From contig NZ_PHRF01000162.1 of the NCBI RefSeq assembly GCF_004151105.1, forward strand, positions 27,387 to 91,386: a stretch of 64,000 nt of DNA. The letters are read 5' to 3'. The notes under the pieces are model-generated. The model ran no database searches. It saw only the letters and a list, made by a program, of their open reading frames with translations, and had not been told where the DNA came from. Within the stretch, counting starts at the first letter, position 1. Each line of letters opens with the position of its first letter. Below are positions 31,920 to 40,911 of the stretch, one piece after another. Made by a program: the position numbers and the translations under genes. This DNA comes from Streptomyces sp. L-9-10 (lineage in GTDB: Bacteria; Actinomycetota; Actinomycetes; Streptomycetales; Streptomycetaceae).

Positions 31920-33257
31920 TCAGCCCAGTTCGCGTTCCCTGGTCTCCGGCAGCGCCCGCACGCACAGCAGGGAGACCACGGCCATCCCGCAGACGTACCA
32001 GCCCACCGACGCCGAGCCGAAGCCGGACTGGAGGCGCGGCACGACCAAGGGGGAGACCGCGCCGCCCAGGACGCCGCCCAGGTTGTACGCGAGTGAGGCG
32101 CCCGAGTAGCGGACGCGCGCGGGGAACAGCTCCGGCAGGTAGGCGCCCATGGGACCGGACGTCACGCCCAGACAGAACAGCGCACCGCCGAGGGCCAGCG
32201 CCATCAGCACCGGCCGCCCGGTGTCGAGCAGCGGGAACAGCAACAGGCTCCAGACCGCGGCCAGTCCGCCCCCCGACAGGACCAGTCTCCGCCGGCCGGC
32301 CGTGTCGGAGCGGGTGGCGGAGAACCAGATACCGGCCGCGAGGAAGAGACAGGCGACCAGGGACAGCGCCAGCATCGTCTCGCGCGGCACGCCCAGGGTC
32401 GTCGTGGTGTACGACAGGCCGTAGGTCATCGAGGTGTAGAAGAGGGCGTACACGACGGCCATCGAGCCCGCGCCGAGCAGCAGTTCGCGCGGATGACACC
32501 GCAGCAGCTCCATCAGCGGTGCCCTGCTCGCGGCCCGTTCCGCCACGGACCGCGCGAAGACCGGGGTCTCGCTGATCTTCAGCCGTACGACCAGTCCGAC
32601 GGCGACCAGCAGGAAGGACAGCAGGAACGGAATACGCCAGCCCCAACTGGCGAAGGCCGCCTCGTCGAGCGACGCGGACACCAGCCAGAAGACACCGGTG
32701 GCGGCGGAGAAGCCGACGGGCGGGCCGAGCTGGGGGAACGCCGCGTACAGCCCGCGCCGCCCGCGCGGCGCGTGCTCCACGGCCAGGAGCACCGCGCCGC
32801 CCCACTCGCCGCCGATCCCGATGCCCTGGAGGAAACGGAGCGTGACGAGCAGCAGGGGCGCCCAACTGCCCAGGGTGGCGTAGCCGGGCAGCAGGCCCAC
32901 CAGCGCCGTGGACAGCCCCATCAGCAGCAGCGAGGTGACCAGAACGGATTTGCGGCCGACGCGGTCACCGAAATGGCCGAAGACGATTGAGCCGATCGGG
33001 CGAGCCAGAAAGGCCACCGCGTACGTGGAGAAGGACGCGAGCGTGGCGTTGAGCGGGGAGAGGTTGGGGAAGAAGACGTCGTCGAGGACCAGCGCCGCCG
33101 CCATGCCGTAGATGAAGAAGTCGTAGAGCTCGATGGTGTTGCCGATGAAGCTCGCCACGGCCACCCGACGCGGACTCTCCCGGTGTTCCGGAGTGTCCGC
33201 GGCGGGCGCCGTGGGAGTGGGGGACAGAGTTTCGTCGATCACGACAGGCACTTTCAC
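31920..33257 (-). CDS. MFS transporter of the metabolite:H+ symporter (MHS) type
   Basis: 445 residues, GTG start. Twelve membrane segments. The hallmark ASFIGNTIELYDFFIYGMAA lies near the N-terminus, with FGHFGDRVGRKSVLV at about 92-106 and the RFLQGIGIGGEWGGAVLLAV motif at about 139-158, as in KgtP/ProP/ShiA-like carriers. Likely imports an organic acid or osmolyte. Convergent with the acylase gene. Confidence 0.9.
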   Translation of the reverse strand: MKVPVVIDETLSPTPTAPAADTPEHRESPRRVAVASFIGNTIELYDFFIYGMAAALVLDDVFFPNLSPLNATLASFSTYAVAFLARPIGSIVFGHFGDRVGRKSVLVTSLLLMGLSTALVGLLPGYATLGSWAPLLLVTLRFLQGIGIGGEWGGAVLLAVEHAPRGRRGLYAAFPQLGPPVGFSAATGVFWLVSASLDEAAFASWGWRIPFLLSFLLVAVGLVVRLKISETPVFARSVAERAASRAPLMELLRCHPRELLLGAGSMAVVYALFYTSMTYGLSYTTTTLGVPRETMLALSLVACLFLAAGIWFSATRSDTAGRRRLVLSGGGLAAVWSLLLFPLLDTGRPVLMALALGGALFCLGVTSGPMGAYLPELFPARVRYSGASLAYNLGGVLGGAVSPLVVPRLQSGFGSASVGWYVCGMAVVSLLCVRALPETRERELG

Positions 33258-33340
33258 GGCCGCTGAACGGCACGGTCAACGGCACCTGTCGGGCACGCTC
33301 CGGAATCGGTGAACTACCGAATGTTATCGGCCGCATGGCA

Positions 33341-33423
33341 TCCGGAAGAGCCGTACGGCGTCCGGATGAACCACCCGGCGGCGTCCGGAAGAGCCGCCCG
33401 GCGGTGTCCGGAAGAGCCATCCG
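33341..33423 (+). repeat. Minisatellite with TCCGGAAGAGCC core
   Basis: The core occurs at 33341, 33384 and 33407, with a variant TCCGGATGAACC at 33361. The period is 20-23 bases. It lies between the MFS start and the NamZ-like stop, with degraded units running up to the stop codon. Confidence 0.75.
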
Positions 33424-33447
33424 GTGACCGCCGGGAGAGCCGCGCGG

Positions 33448-34776
33448 TCACCGGTAGAGCAGATATCCCCGCCGTACGGCACGGAACGCGGCCAGTTCGC
33501 CCCGCCACGCGCCGGTCACCTCGTCCGTGTCCGCGCCCGCGTCGATCAGCGTGCGGACCTTCGCCGACCCCGTCAGCTTGTCGATCCACTGGTCGGCGCG
33601 CCAGGCGAACCCGCTCCACGACCGCTTGGCCGTCACCAGCAGCGCGACGCCGGTGCGGACCGGATCGAAGGACTCCCGGTCGTGGACGTGGAGTTGCACC
33701 CCGCCGATCGTCCTGCCCTGGAACTTGGAGAAGGTCGGCGCGAAGTACGCCTCACGGAAGCGCACCCCCGGCAGCTCCAGCGCGTTGGCCGCCGCGGCCC
33801 ATTCGGGGCCGATCCCCTCCGCGCCCAGCAGCTCGAACGGCCGTGTCGTGCCCCGCCCCTCCGACAGGTTCGTCCCCTCGAAGAGGCACGTCCCCGCGTA
33901 CACCAACGCGGTCTCGGGTGTGGGCATGTTGGGGCTCGGCGGCACCCATGGCAGGCCCGTCGCGTCGAAGAAGTCGTCGCGCCGCCAGCCCGCCATCGTG
34001 ACGACGTCCAGCTCCACCGGTTTCGACGTGAGGAACTCACCGTTGAACAGCCGCGCCAGCTCGGTGACGGTCATGCCGTGTGCCTGCGAGATCGGCTGAC
34101 GCCCCACGAAGGTCGCGAACTCCCGCTGGAGCACCGGCCCCAGGGCCGCCCGCCCGGTCACCGGATTGGGCCGGTCGAGCACCACGAACCGCTTGCCCGC
34201 GAGCGCCGCCGCCTCCATGCAGTCGTACAGCGTCCAGATGTACGTGTAGAAGCGGGCGCCCGCGTCCTGGATGTCGAAGACGACGGTGTCGACGCCGGAC
34301 GCGGTGAAGATGTCCGCGAGGGGCTGACCGCTCTTCAGATACGTGTCGTAGACGGGCAGTCCGGTGGCCGGGTCGTCGTAGCGGCCCTCGGAGCCACCGG
34401 CCTGCGCCGTACCCCGGAAGCCGTGCTCCGGGCCGAAGACGGCGACCAGCTTGACGCGCGCGTCGGCGTGCATGACATCCACGATGTGGCGTACGTCGGA
34501 GGTGACGCCGGTCGGGTTGGTGACCACACCGACCTTCTCCCCGGCGAGGAGCCGGTAGCCGTCGGCGGCCAGCCGGTCGAAGCCGGTACGGACCCGCGCG
34601 CCGCCGCCGGGGTGCCGGGCGCCGGTCGCGTCTCCCGAACGCGCGGCGGCCGGGGCCGACCCCGCGGCCCGCGCACCCGCCGTACTCACCGCGCCCGCCG
34701 TACTCACCGCGCCCGCCGCACCCACGGCGCCCATCGCCCCGCCGGCGGCCAGCAATCCCCGTCTGGACAGGCTCAT
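33448..34776 (-). CDS. Secreted NamZ-like exo-beta-N-acetylmuramidase (DUF1343)
   Basis: 442 residues from ATG 34776, GGAGGT six bases upstream. The N-terminus MSLSRRGLLAAGG is a Tat-type signal (twin Arg at 5-6), and its hydrophobic part is built of repeated AGAVSTAG units. The domain starts near GFDRLAADGYRLLAGEKVGV and shows GPEHGFRG, FDIQDAGARFYTYIWTLYD, LDRPNPVTG and WVPPSPNMPT, the conserved DUF1343 (CAZy GH171) blocks. Family members release terminal MurNAc from peptidoglycan fragments, so a cell-wall recycling role outside the cell is likely. Divergent from the SDR gene. Confidence 0.88.
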   Translation of the reverse strand: MSLSRRGLLAAGGAMGAVGAAGAVSTAGAVSTAGARAAGSAPAAARSGDATGARHPGGGARVRTGFDRLAADGYRLLAGEKVGVVTNPTGVTSDVRHIVDVMHADARVKLVAVFGPEHGFRGTAQAGGSEGRYDDPATGLPVYDTYLKSGQPLADIFTASGVDTVVFDIQDAGARFYTYIWTLYDCMEAAALAGKRFVVLDRPNPVTGRAALGPVLQREFATFVGRQPISQAHGMTVTELARLFNGEFLTSKPVELDVVTMAGWRRDDFFDATGLPWVPPSPNMPTPETALVYAGTCLFEGTNLSEGRGTTRPFELLGAEGIGPEWAAAANALELPGVRFREAYFAPTFSKFQGRTIGGVQLHVHDRESFDPVRTGVALLVTAKRSWSGFAWRADQWIDKLTGSAKVRTLIDAGADTDEVTGAWRGELAAFRAVRRGYLLYR

Positions 34777-34908
34777 TCCGCTACCTCCGCGCACTCGAAC
34801 CCGGTCGTCTGCCATGGCCACGCACGCTAGCGCTCCGGGCAGCCGCACGGAACGAGTCCGACCGCACGTCGCGCCGCCGCCCCGCGCCGTTCCTCCCCTT
34901 CCGCCGCC

Positions 34909-34930
34909 ACATACCGACCGGTTAGTCTGT
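34909..34930. promoter_or_regulatory. Operator ahead of the SDR gene
   Basis: ACATACCGACCGGTTAGTCTGT split around ACCGGT (arms ACATACCGACC and GGTTAGTCTGT). Sixteen of 22 positions are symmetric. ACATACCGAC recurs at 40924..40933 before the kinase gene. The TetR gene at 35985 is the obvious candidate to bind it. Confidence 0.55.
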
Positions 34931-35005
34931 CGGGGGCGACGAGGTCGCCGAGAGCGCCGACGAGGCCGTCGGCGAGGAACCGGAACGCCGGAAAGGCAGG
35001 TCCCG

Positions 35006-35788
35006 ATGAGTTCGGTGCACGGTGCGGGGGTTGTGGTGACAGGAGCCGGCGGCGGCATCGGCGCCGCGCTGGCCCGCCGGTTCGCCGCCGAAGGCGCCCG
35101 GGTGGTGGTCAACGACCTCGACGCGGAGAAGGCCACGTCCGTCGCCGCGGAGATCGCCGCCGTCGCGGTCCCCGGCGACGCCTCCCTGATCGTGGACGAC
35201 GCCCGCGAGGCGCTCGGCGGCACCGTCGACATCTACTGCGCCAACGCCGGACTCGGCTCCGCCGGTGACGCGCTCTCCGGCGAGGACGTCTGGTCGTCAG
35301 CCTGGGACGTCAACGTCATGGCGCACGTACGGGCCAGCAGGGCGCTGCTGCCGGACTGGCTGGAGCGCGGGAGCGGCAGGTTCGTCTCGACCGTCTCCGC
35401 CGCCGGACTGCTCACCATGATCGGCGCGGCCCCGTACAGCGTCACCAAGCACGGCGCGCTGGCCTACGCGGAGTGGCTCTCGCTGACATACCGGCACCGC
35501 GGGCTCAAGGTGCACGCCATCTGTCCGCAGGGTGTGCGTACGGACATGCTCGCCGCGACCGGAACCGCCGGCGACCTCGTGCTCACCCCCACCGCCATCG
35601 AGCCGCCCGCCGTGGCCGACGCGCTGTTCACGGCGATGGCGGAGGACCGGTTCCTCGTCCTGCCGCATCCCGAGGTGGCGGGCTTCTACCAGGCGCGCGC
35701 CGGTGACCCCGACCGCTGGCTCGCCACGATGAACCGCGTCCAGCAGAAGTGGGAAGCGATCGGACCGGGCGAGTCCGCGGCGCGGTGA
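35006..35788 (+). CDS. Short-chain dehydrogenase/reductase
   Basis: 260 residues from ATG 35006. Cofactor motif TGAGGGIGAALARRFA at about 12-27 and NDLD after beta-2 (NAD-type). CANAGLG at about 78. Catalytic Ser (STVSAAG) and YSVTK at about 140-144 (Tyr and Lys). Followed closely by a TetR gene with KstR2-like features, so probably a 3-hydroxyacyl-CoA or steroid/fatty-acid dehydrogenase. Confidence 0.88.
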   Translation: MSSVHGAGVVVTGAGGGIGAALARRFAAEGARVVVNDLDAEKATSVAAEIAAVAVPGDASLIVDDAREALGGTVDIYCANAGLGSAGDALSGEDVWSSAWDVNVMAHVRASRALLPDWLERGSGRFVSTVSAAGLLTMIGAAPYSVTKHGALAYAEWLSLTYRHRGLKVHAICPQGVRTDMLAATGTAGDLVLTPTAIEPPAVADALFTAMAEDRFLVLPHPEVAGFYQARAGDPDRWLATMNRVQQKWEAIGPGESAAR

Positions 35789-35818
35789 CCGGGCAGGTCC
35801 GCGCGTACGGCGGTCCCG

Positions 35819-35838
35819 GGACCGCGGCGCCGCGGTCC
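35819..35838. terminator. 20-base perfect palindrome after the SDR gene
   Basis: GGACCGCGGCGCCGCGGTCC is exactly self-complementary and lies 30 bases after the SDR stop. It could fold as an RNA hairpin of about eight pairs and end transcription before the TetR gene, or act as a protein site. Confidence 0.4.
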
Positions 35839-35984
35839 TGCCCGAGCCACCCGGGACGACGGATGGGAAGATCCTCGGGCGGGAGCCGCGTTCCCCGTCG
35901 TGAGCGTCACCGTGGGCGCCGCGGACCGGGGGCGGCACAGGGACGGCACGGGGACGGCACGGAGCGAAAGGCAGGTGACGGCAG

Positions 35985-36578
35985 ATGGCCAGAACGACGG
36001 ACGGGGACGGCACCCCCGTTCCCCAGCGACTGCTGGCCGCCGCCACCCGGCTCTTCGCCGAGCGCGGCTACGACCGCACCTCGGTCCAGGAGATCGTCGA
36101 GGCGGCGGGCGTCACCAAGGGCGCGCTCTACCACTACTTCGGCTCCAAGGAGGACCTGCTCCAGGAGGTCTACGCCCGCGTCCTCCGCCTCCAGCAGGAA
36201 CGTCTCGACGCCTACGCGGACGCGGACGAGCCGGTGGAACGGCGCCTGCGGGCCGCCGCCGCCGACGTGGTCGTGACGACGATCGACAACCTGGACGACG
36301 CCGCGATCTTCTTCCGCTCCATGCACCATCTGAGCCCGGAGAAGAACAAGCAGGTACGGGCGGAACGCCGCCGCTATCACGAGCGGTTCCGCGCGCTGAT
36401 CGAGGAGGGCCAGCGGAGCGGGGTCTTCTCCACCGCGACCCCGGCCGATCTGGTGGTGGACTACCACTTCGGCTCGGTCCACCATCTCTCGACCTGGTAC
36501 CGCCCGGACGGTCCGCTCGCCCCGCAGCAGGTCGCGGACCACCTCGCGGATCTGCTGCTGCGGGCGCTGCGCCCCTAA
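35985..36578 (+). CDS. TetR family regulator, KstR2/FadR-like
   Basis: 197 residues. HTH at about 13-60 (RLLAAATRLFAERGYDRTSV ... GVTKGALYHYFGSKEDLLQE). The C-terminal part with STWYRPDGPLAPQQVADHLA resembles the end of mycobacterial KstR2 (WYRPGGPL). Such proteins bind acyl-CoA thioesters and repress lipid or sterol catabolic genes. Likely targets are the SDR gene upstream and, through the shared site, the kinase/dehydrogenase pair at 38.6-40.9 kb. Confidence 0.85.
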   Translation: MARTTDGDGTPVPQRLLAAATRLFAERGYDRTSVQEIVEAAGVTKGALYHYFGSKEDLLQEVYARVLRLQQERLDAYADADEPVERRLRAAAADVVVTTIDNLDDAAIFFRSMHHLSPEKNKQVRAERRRYHERFRALIEEGQRSGVFSTATPADLVVDYHFGSVHHLSTWYRPDGPLAPQQVADHLADLLLRALRP

Positions 36579-36755
36579 AGCGTGTTGCGAAAGCCTCCCC
36601 GCCCAACTCCCCCCGCACCGGCGGTGGTTGCACCCCCATACGTACTTGTACGCATTGCGGGCGATCCGCACCCTGGTCACTATGAGTGTCGTTCGGTCTA
36701 CGGAACGTGAAGCATTCCGCGTACCTGACCACTCGTACCTGACTCAGGGGGATCA

Positions 36756-37346
36756 ATGAACAAGATCCGCACGTTCATGCTGAGGGCCACGGTCGGCGTC
36801 TTCGCCGCCGGCGCGCTCGCGGCCGGACTGATGACGGCCCCGACCGCAGGGGCGCACACCGCTCAGGACGGCGGCCGTCAGGCGGTCACCGCACAGACGC
36901 CGTTCGCCGCACAGACGCAACGGGCCGGGCTGACACCCGCCCAGGCGGGCGAGCTCCAGGGCCGGGTCGACGGCTATCTGGCCGAAGAGCCGGGCAGCAG
37001 GCAGGTCTCCGCCAACAGGATCGCGACCCGGGGCGGCGACCTCGTCGTCGCCGCTCCCGGCCAGCGGTACGCCCGCGACCTGGCCGGGCCGGGAGCGAGC
37101 GGCCGGGCGCCCGCCGCCTGCGCGTACGGACACCTCTGTCTCTACAGGCCCGGCGACTCACGTGACTACTACCGGTGCGGGACGTACAGCCTCCCCTGGG
37201 TCGGGGACGGCACGTTCAACAACAACCAGACCCGCGGCACCACCGCGAGGTTCCTGAACTCCGACCGCAGCATCCGCTGGACCTCCAGGGCGCCCCAGAC
37301 CGGCACGGCCACCTGGACGGGGGTCTTCTACGTCGTGCCCTGCTGA
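36756..37346 (+). CDS. Secreted peptidase inhibitor family I36 protein
   Basis: 196 residues, ATG with AGGGGGA upstream. Signal peptide at about 1-33 (LRATVGVFAAGALAAGLMTA ... AGA). A Gln-rich, charged propeptide-like region runs to about 115. The C-terminal I36 domain begins ACAYGHLCLYRPGDSRDY, contains a pair of FLN/NNNQ turns, and ends FYVVPC. Cysteines sit at the start and the extreme end, as in the smaller I36 protein at 3932. Transcribed alone. A proposed protease-inhibitor role is from the family only. Confidence 0.8.
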   Translation: MNKIRTFMLRATVGVFAAGALAAGLMTAPTAGAHTAQDGGRQAVTAQTPFAAQTQRAGLTPAQAGELQGRVDGYLAEEPGSRQVSANRIATRGGDLVVAAPGQRYARDLAGPGASGRAPAACAYGHLCLYRPGDSRDYYRCGTYSLPWVGDGTFNNNQTRGTTARFLNSDRSIRWTSRAPQTGTATWTGVFYVVPC

Positions 37347-37422
37347 CGGCCTGACGGCCGGTGGCTCCCGTGGCGTGAAGGCCGGACGGAGCGACGGCCC
37401 GAAGGCGTGACGGGCCGGAGGG

Positions 37423-37462
37423 CGCCGGTGGAGTTGCCGTGGCCGCGGCATCTCCACCGGCG
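37423..37462 (+). terminator. Long stem-loop after the I36 gene
   Basis: CGCCGGTGGAG (37423..37433) pairs with CTCCACCGGCG (37452..37462), 11 perfect pairs, with an inner TGCCG/CGGCA stem. It lies 77 bases after the stop. The remaining 37347..37650 is GC-rich with short GACGGCC-type repeats, and no other gene is visible in it. Confidence 0.5.
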
Positions 37463-37650
37463 GGCACCCCCCTCGGCCCAGGGCTCCCGGGGCGGCGGCT
37501 GTGCGCGAGTCCCCGGGAGCCCGCTGTTGTGACGCCGGTCCACCCTCGACCGATCTACCCATCGGGCGGCGGATACGGCAGTATGAACACGGAGAGTATC
37601 GGTATCGGTGCGTACGGCCATCACCGGCCGTCGGGGGTGCGGGGGTGTCG

Positions 37651-38490
37651 ATGGGGTCTGTCCTGTGGCGTGACTACGCCCATATGCTCGGTCTGGCCGT
37701 CGCGGTTCTGGAACACCCGGACCCGGAGCCCGCCTGGTCCTCGGTCCTCGCCGAACTGGCCCGGGGCATGCACGCGTCGGCCGTCTCGCTCTCCCAGGCC
37801 AGCTACGCGAAGCGGACCGGCCGTGTGGTGGCGTGGAAGTCCGCGCACGCGCTTACGCAGGACTATCTGGACGGACTGACCACCCGCCAGCTCCGCGCGG
37901 ACAACCCCCTCGTGGCCCACTACACCTCCGCCCGCGACCACACCCCGCTGTCCGCGAGCCAGATCATGGGGGAGCGCTCCTGGCTGCGCAGCCGGAGCCA
38001 CCGCCTGGCCCGGCAGACCCTCGGCGCCCATATGCTCGGGATTCCGCTGCCCGCCCCTGCCGGGGTCGCCAGGGGCTTCGTACTGCACCACGCGCAGGAC
38101 GACTTCACGGCCGAGGAGCTGGCGTACGCCCGCCGCGTCCAGCCCCTTCTGGTCAGCATCGACTGCCACTACAGCGCCCTCGCGCGCTGGCGCGCCGCCG
38201 CCACCCGCGCCGCTCCCTCCTGCCGCGCCCCGTCCCGTGTCGCCTCCGTCACCGACCCGGTCGAGCGGGCGGCGGAGGCGGGGCTCACGCCGCGTCAGCT
38301 CACCGTCCTCACCCTGCTCGCGCAGGCCATGCCCGCCACGGCGATCGCCCGCCGGCTGCACATCTCGCCGCGCACCGTCCACAAACACATCGAGGGGATC
38401 TACCGCAGGCTGGGCACCTGCGACCGGCTCTCCGCTGTCATGCGCGCCCAGTCCCTCGGCCTGCTCCCCCCACCGTCGCCGGACCCCTGA
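37651..38490 (+). CDS. LuxR family transcriptional regulator
   Basis: 279 residues from ATG 37651. The C-terminal LuxR HTH reads LTPRQLTVLTLLAQAMPATA followed by RRLHISPRTVHKHIEGIYRR (about 212-255). The N-terminal 190 residues resemble GAF-like sensor domains of orphan LuxR proteins, without receiver-domain Asp or P-loop. Convergent with the acyl-CoA dehydrogenase. Target and signal unknown. Confidence 0.85.
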   Translation: MGSVLWRDYAHMLGLAVAVLEHPDPEPAWSSVLAELARGMHASAVSLSQASYAKRTGRVVAWKSAHALTQDYLDGLTTRQLRADNPLVAHYTSARDHTPLSASQIMGERSWLRSRSHRLARQTLGAHMLGIPLPAPAGVARGFVLHHAQDDFTAEELAYARRVQPLLVSIDCHYSALARWRAAATRAAPSCRAPSRVASVTDPVERAAEAGLTPRQLTVLTLLAQAMPATAIARRLHISPRTVHKHIEGIYRRLGTCDRLSAVMRAQSLGLLPPPSPDP

Positions 38491-38522
38491 GAGTCCTGAG
38501 GGTTCCGAGGTCCTGAGGTCCT

Positions 38523-38540
38523 GAGGGTCCCGAGACCCTC
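38523..38540. terminator. Bidirectional terminator between luxR-type and dehydrogenase genes
   Basis: GAGGGTC (38523..38529), loop CCGA, GACCCTC (38534..38540). It is preceded by three short direct repeats of GTCCTGAGG at 38495..38525. It lies between convergent stops. Confidence 0.45.
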
Positions 38541-38593
38541 GGGCCCGCGCCGGACGCACTCGTCCAGGTCCTGTCCCGGGCGCCTCGGCGGGC

Positions 38594-39826
38594 TCAGAGG
38601 TACTTCTTCAGCTCCCGCCGTGCCAGCGACCGCTGATGCACCTCGTCGGGACCGTCCGCCAGCCGCAAGGTCCGCGCCGCGGCCCACAGTTCGGCCAGCG
38701 GGAAGTCCTGGCTGACCCCGCCCGCGCCATGCAGCTGGACGGCCGAGTCGATGATGCCGACGACCGCGCGCGGGGTGGCGATCTTGATGGCCTGGATCTC
38801 GGTGTGCGCGCCCCGGTTGCCGACCGTGTCCATCAGCCAGGCCGTCTTGAGTACGAGCAGCCGCAGCTGCTCGACCGTCACCCGGGCGTCCGCGATCCAG
38901 TTCTGGACGACGCCCTGCTGGGCGATCGGCTTTCCGAACGCCGTACGGGACACGGCCCTGCGGCACATCAGCTCGATCGCCCGCTCGGCCATCCCGATCA
39001 GCCGCATGCAGTGGTGGATCCGGCCGGGGCCGAGCCGGGCCTGCGCGATCGCGAAACCGCCGCCCTCCTCGCCGACGAGATGCGAGGCGGGCACCCGCAC
39101 GTTGTCGAACACCACCTCGGCATGGCCGCCGTGGTAGTGGTCCTCGTACCCGTACACCCGCATGGCGCGGCGGACTTCGAGCCCCGGGGTGTCGCGCGGG
39201 ACCAGGATCATCGACTGCTGGCGGCGGATGTCCTCGCCGTCCGGGTCGGTCTTGCCCATCACGATGAAGATCGCGCAGTCCGGGTTCATCGCCCCGGAGA
39301 TGTACCACTTGCGGCCGTTGATGACGTAGTCGTCGCCGTCCCGCCGGATCAGCGTCTGGATGTTCGTCGCGTCCGACGAGGCCACGTCGGGTTCGGTCAT
39401 GGCGAACGCCGACCGGATCTCGCCCGCGAGCAGCGGCTCCAGCCACTGTTTCCGCTGTTCGGGGGTGCCGAACTGGGCGAGCACCTCCATGTTCCCGGTG
39501 TCGGGCGCGGCGCAGTTCAGCGCGGTGGGGGCCAGCTGCGGGGAGCGTCCGGTGATCTCGGCGAGCGGCGCGTACTGGAGATTGGTCAGCCCGGCGCCGT
39601 ACTCCGTGCCCGGCGCGCCGTGCTCGTCCACGAAGAAGAGATTCCACAGGCCCTGGGCGCGCGCCTCCGCCTTGAGGTCCTCGACGACCGCCGGGGTGTC
39701 CCAGGGATCGGCCAGCAGGGACCGCTGCTCCTCCGCCACCGCCTCGGCGGGCAGGACATACGCGTCCATGAAGGCGAGCAGCCTGGCCCGCAGCTCTTCG
39801 GTGCGGGCGTCGAATGCGAAGTCCAT
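38594..39826 (-). CDS. Acyl-CoA dehydrogenase of the ACAD10/11 (LvaC-like) group
   Basis: 410 residues. AFAMTEPDVASSDATNIQT at about 140-158 replaces the usual AxTEPxAGSD by DVASSDA. INGRKWYISGAMNP is at about 169-182, and the region near the C-terminal base reads RLADGPDEVHQ rather than YEGTSQIQ. These features mark the ACAD10/11 group, whose members act on phosphorylated 4-hydroxyacyl-CoAs or related substrates. It lies 9 bases downstream of a kinase gene on the same strand, the arrangement of LvaA/LvaC in Pseudomonas. Electron acceptor presumably ETF. Confidence 0.88.
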   Translation of the reverse strand: MDFAFDARTEELRARLLAFMDAYVLPAEAVAEEQRSLLADPWDTPAVVEDLKAEARAQGLWNLFFVDEHGAPGTEYGAGLTNLQYAPLAEITGRSPQLAPTALNCAAPDTGNMEVLAQFGTPEQRKQWLEPLLAGEIRSAFAMTEPDVASSDATNIQTLIRRDGDDYVINGRKWYISGAMNPDCAIFIVMGKTDPDGEDIRRQQSMILVPRDTPGLEVRRAMRVYGYEDHYHGGHAEVVFDNVRVPASHLVGEEGGGFAIAQARLGPGRIHHCMRLIGMAERAIELMCRRAVSRTAFGKPIAQQGVVQNWIADARVTVEQLRLLVLKTAWLMDTVGNRGAHTEIQAIKIATPRAVVGIIDSAVQLHGAGGVSQDFPLAELWAAARTLRLADGPDEVHQRSLARRELKKYL

Positions 39827-39835
39827 GAGGGGTAC

Positions 39836-40867
39836 TCAGCCTTCCTGGAGGGTGGTGAGGCCGTGCCGGATGAAGACGGGTACGAGAGCGCCGATCCGGT
39901 CGAAGCCGGGTCCCACGGTCTGTCCCAGGGTGTAGCGGTAGTGGATGCCCTCCAGGATCACGGCGAGCTTGAACCAGGCGAACGCCGTGTACCAGGAGAT
40001 CGCCGAGGTGTCCCGGCCCGAGCCCGCGGCGTACCGCTCGATCAGCTCGGCGGGCGCGGGATGGCCCGCCGCCCCGGCCGTCGTACTGATCGGGGACCCC
40101 GTCAGCTCCAGCCGCGCGCTGTACATCACCAGCAGCCCCAGGTCGGTGAGCGGATCGCCGAGCGTGGACATCTCCCAGTCCAGTACGGCCTTGATCCGGT
40201 CGTCCTCACCGATCAGGACATTGTCGAGCCGGTAGTCGCCGTGGACCACGGTGGGCGCGGGGGAGACGGGCAGCGACCGGCCGAGGGCCGCGTGCAGCTC
40301 GTCGATACCGGCCAGCTCACGGGCGCGGGAGGCGTCGAGCTGCGTGCCCCAGCGGCGCAGCTGCCGGCCGAGGAAGCCGTCGGGGCGGCCGAAGTCGCCC
40401 AGCCCGACCGCCGCCGGATCGACGGCGTGCAGCTCGACGAGCGTGTCGACCAGCGCCAGAACGGCGGCGCGGGTGCGCTCGGGTCCGAGCGGGGCCAGTT
40501 GTTCGGCCGTACGGTACGGCGTGCCCGCCACGTACTCCATCACGTAGAAGGGGGCGCCGAGCACGGACTCGTCCTCGCAGAGCAGCAGCGGTTCCGGCAC
40601 CGGCACGGCCGTCGGGTGCAGTGCCTCGATCACGCGGTACTCGCGCCTCATGTCGTGCGCGGTGGCCAGCACATGACCGAGCGGGGGCCTGCGGACCACC
40701 CAGCGGCGGGCCGGATCGGCGGAATCGGTGACGGTGTACGTCAGATTCGACCGGCCGCCCTCGATCAGCCGTACGCCGAGCGGTCCGCTCACCAGGCCGG
40801 GAAGCGCGCGGTCGAGATGGCCGCGCAGCTGCTCGGGATCGAGTCCTGGCGGGGGGACTGGGCTCAT
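39836..40867 (-). CDS. Phosphotransferase (APH family), LvaA/ACAD10-kinase-like
   Basis: 343 residues from ATG 40867, GGAGGT seven bases upstream. APH-type kinase: the nucleotide loop is near GGRSNLTYTV, the catalytic loop HGDYRLDNVLIG is at about 210-221, and the metal motif LDWEMSTLGDPLTDLGLL is at about 230-247. Same fold and order as the kinase half of ACAD10/11 and LvaA, which phosphorylate 4-hydroxyacyl-CoA. It precedes the acyl-CoA dehydrogenase gene by nine bases, so the pair is probably a two-step 4-hydroxy acid pathway. An operator shared with the SDR gene lies upstream. Confidence 0.85.
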   Translation of the reverse strand: MSPVPPPGLDPEQLRGHLDRALPGLVSGPLGVRLIEGGRSNLTYTVTDSADPARRWVVRRPPLGHVLATAHDMRREYRVIEALHPTAVPVPEPLLLCEDESVLGAPFYVMEYVAGTPYRTAEQLAPLGPERTRAAVLALVDTLVELHAVDPAAVGLGDFGRPDGFLGRQLRRWGTQLDASRARELAGIDELHAALGRSLPVSPAPTVVHGDYRLDNVLIGEDDRIKAVLDWEMSTLGDPLTDLGLLVMYSARLELTGSPISTTAGAAGHPAPAELIERYAAGSGRDTSAISWYTAFAWFKLAVILEGIHYRYTLGQTVGPGFDRIGALVPVFIRHGLTTLQEG

Positions 40868-40911
40868 CGTGCGTACCTCCGTGGGCGGTCGTGACCGATA
40901 CTGAGGACTCA

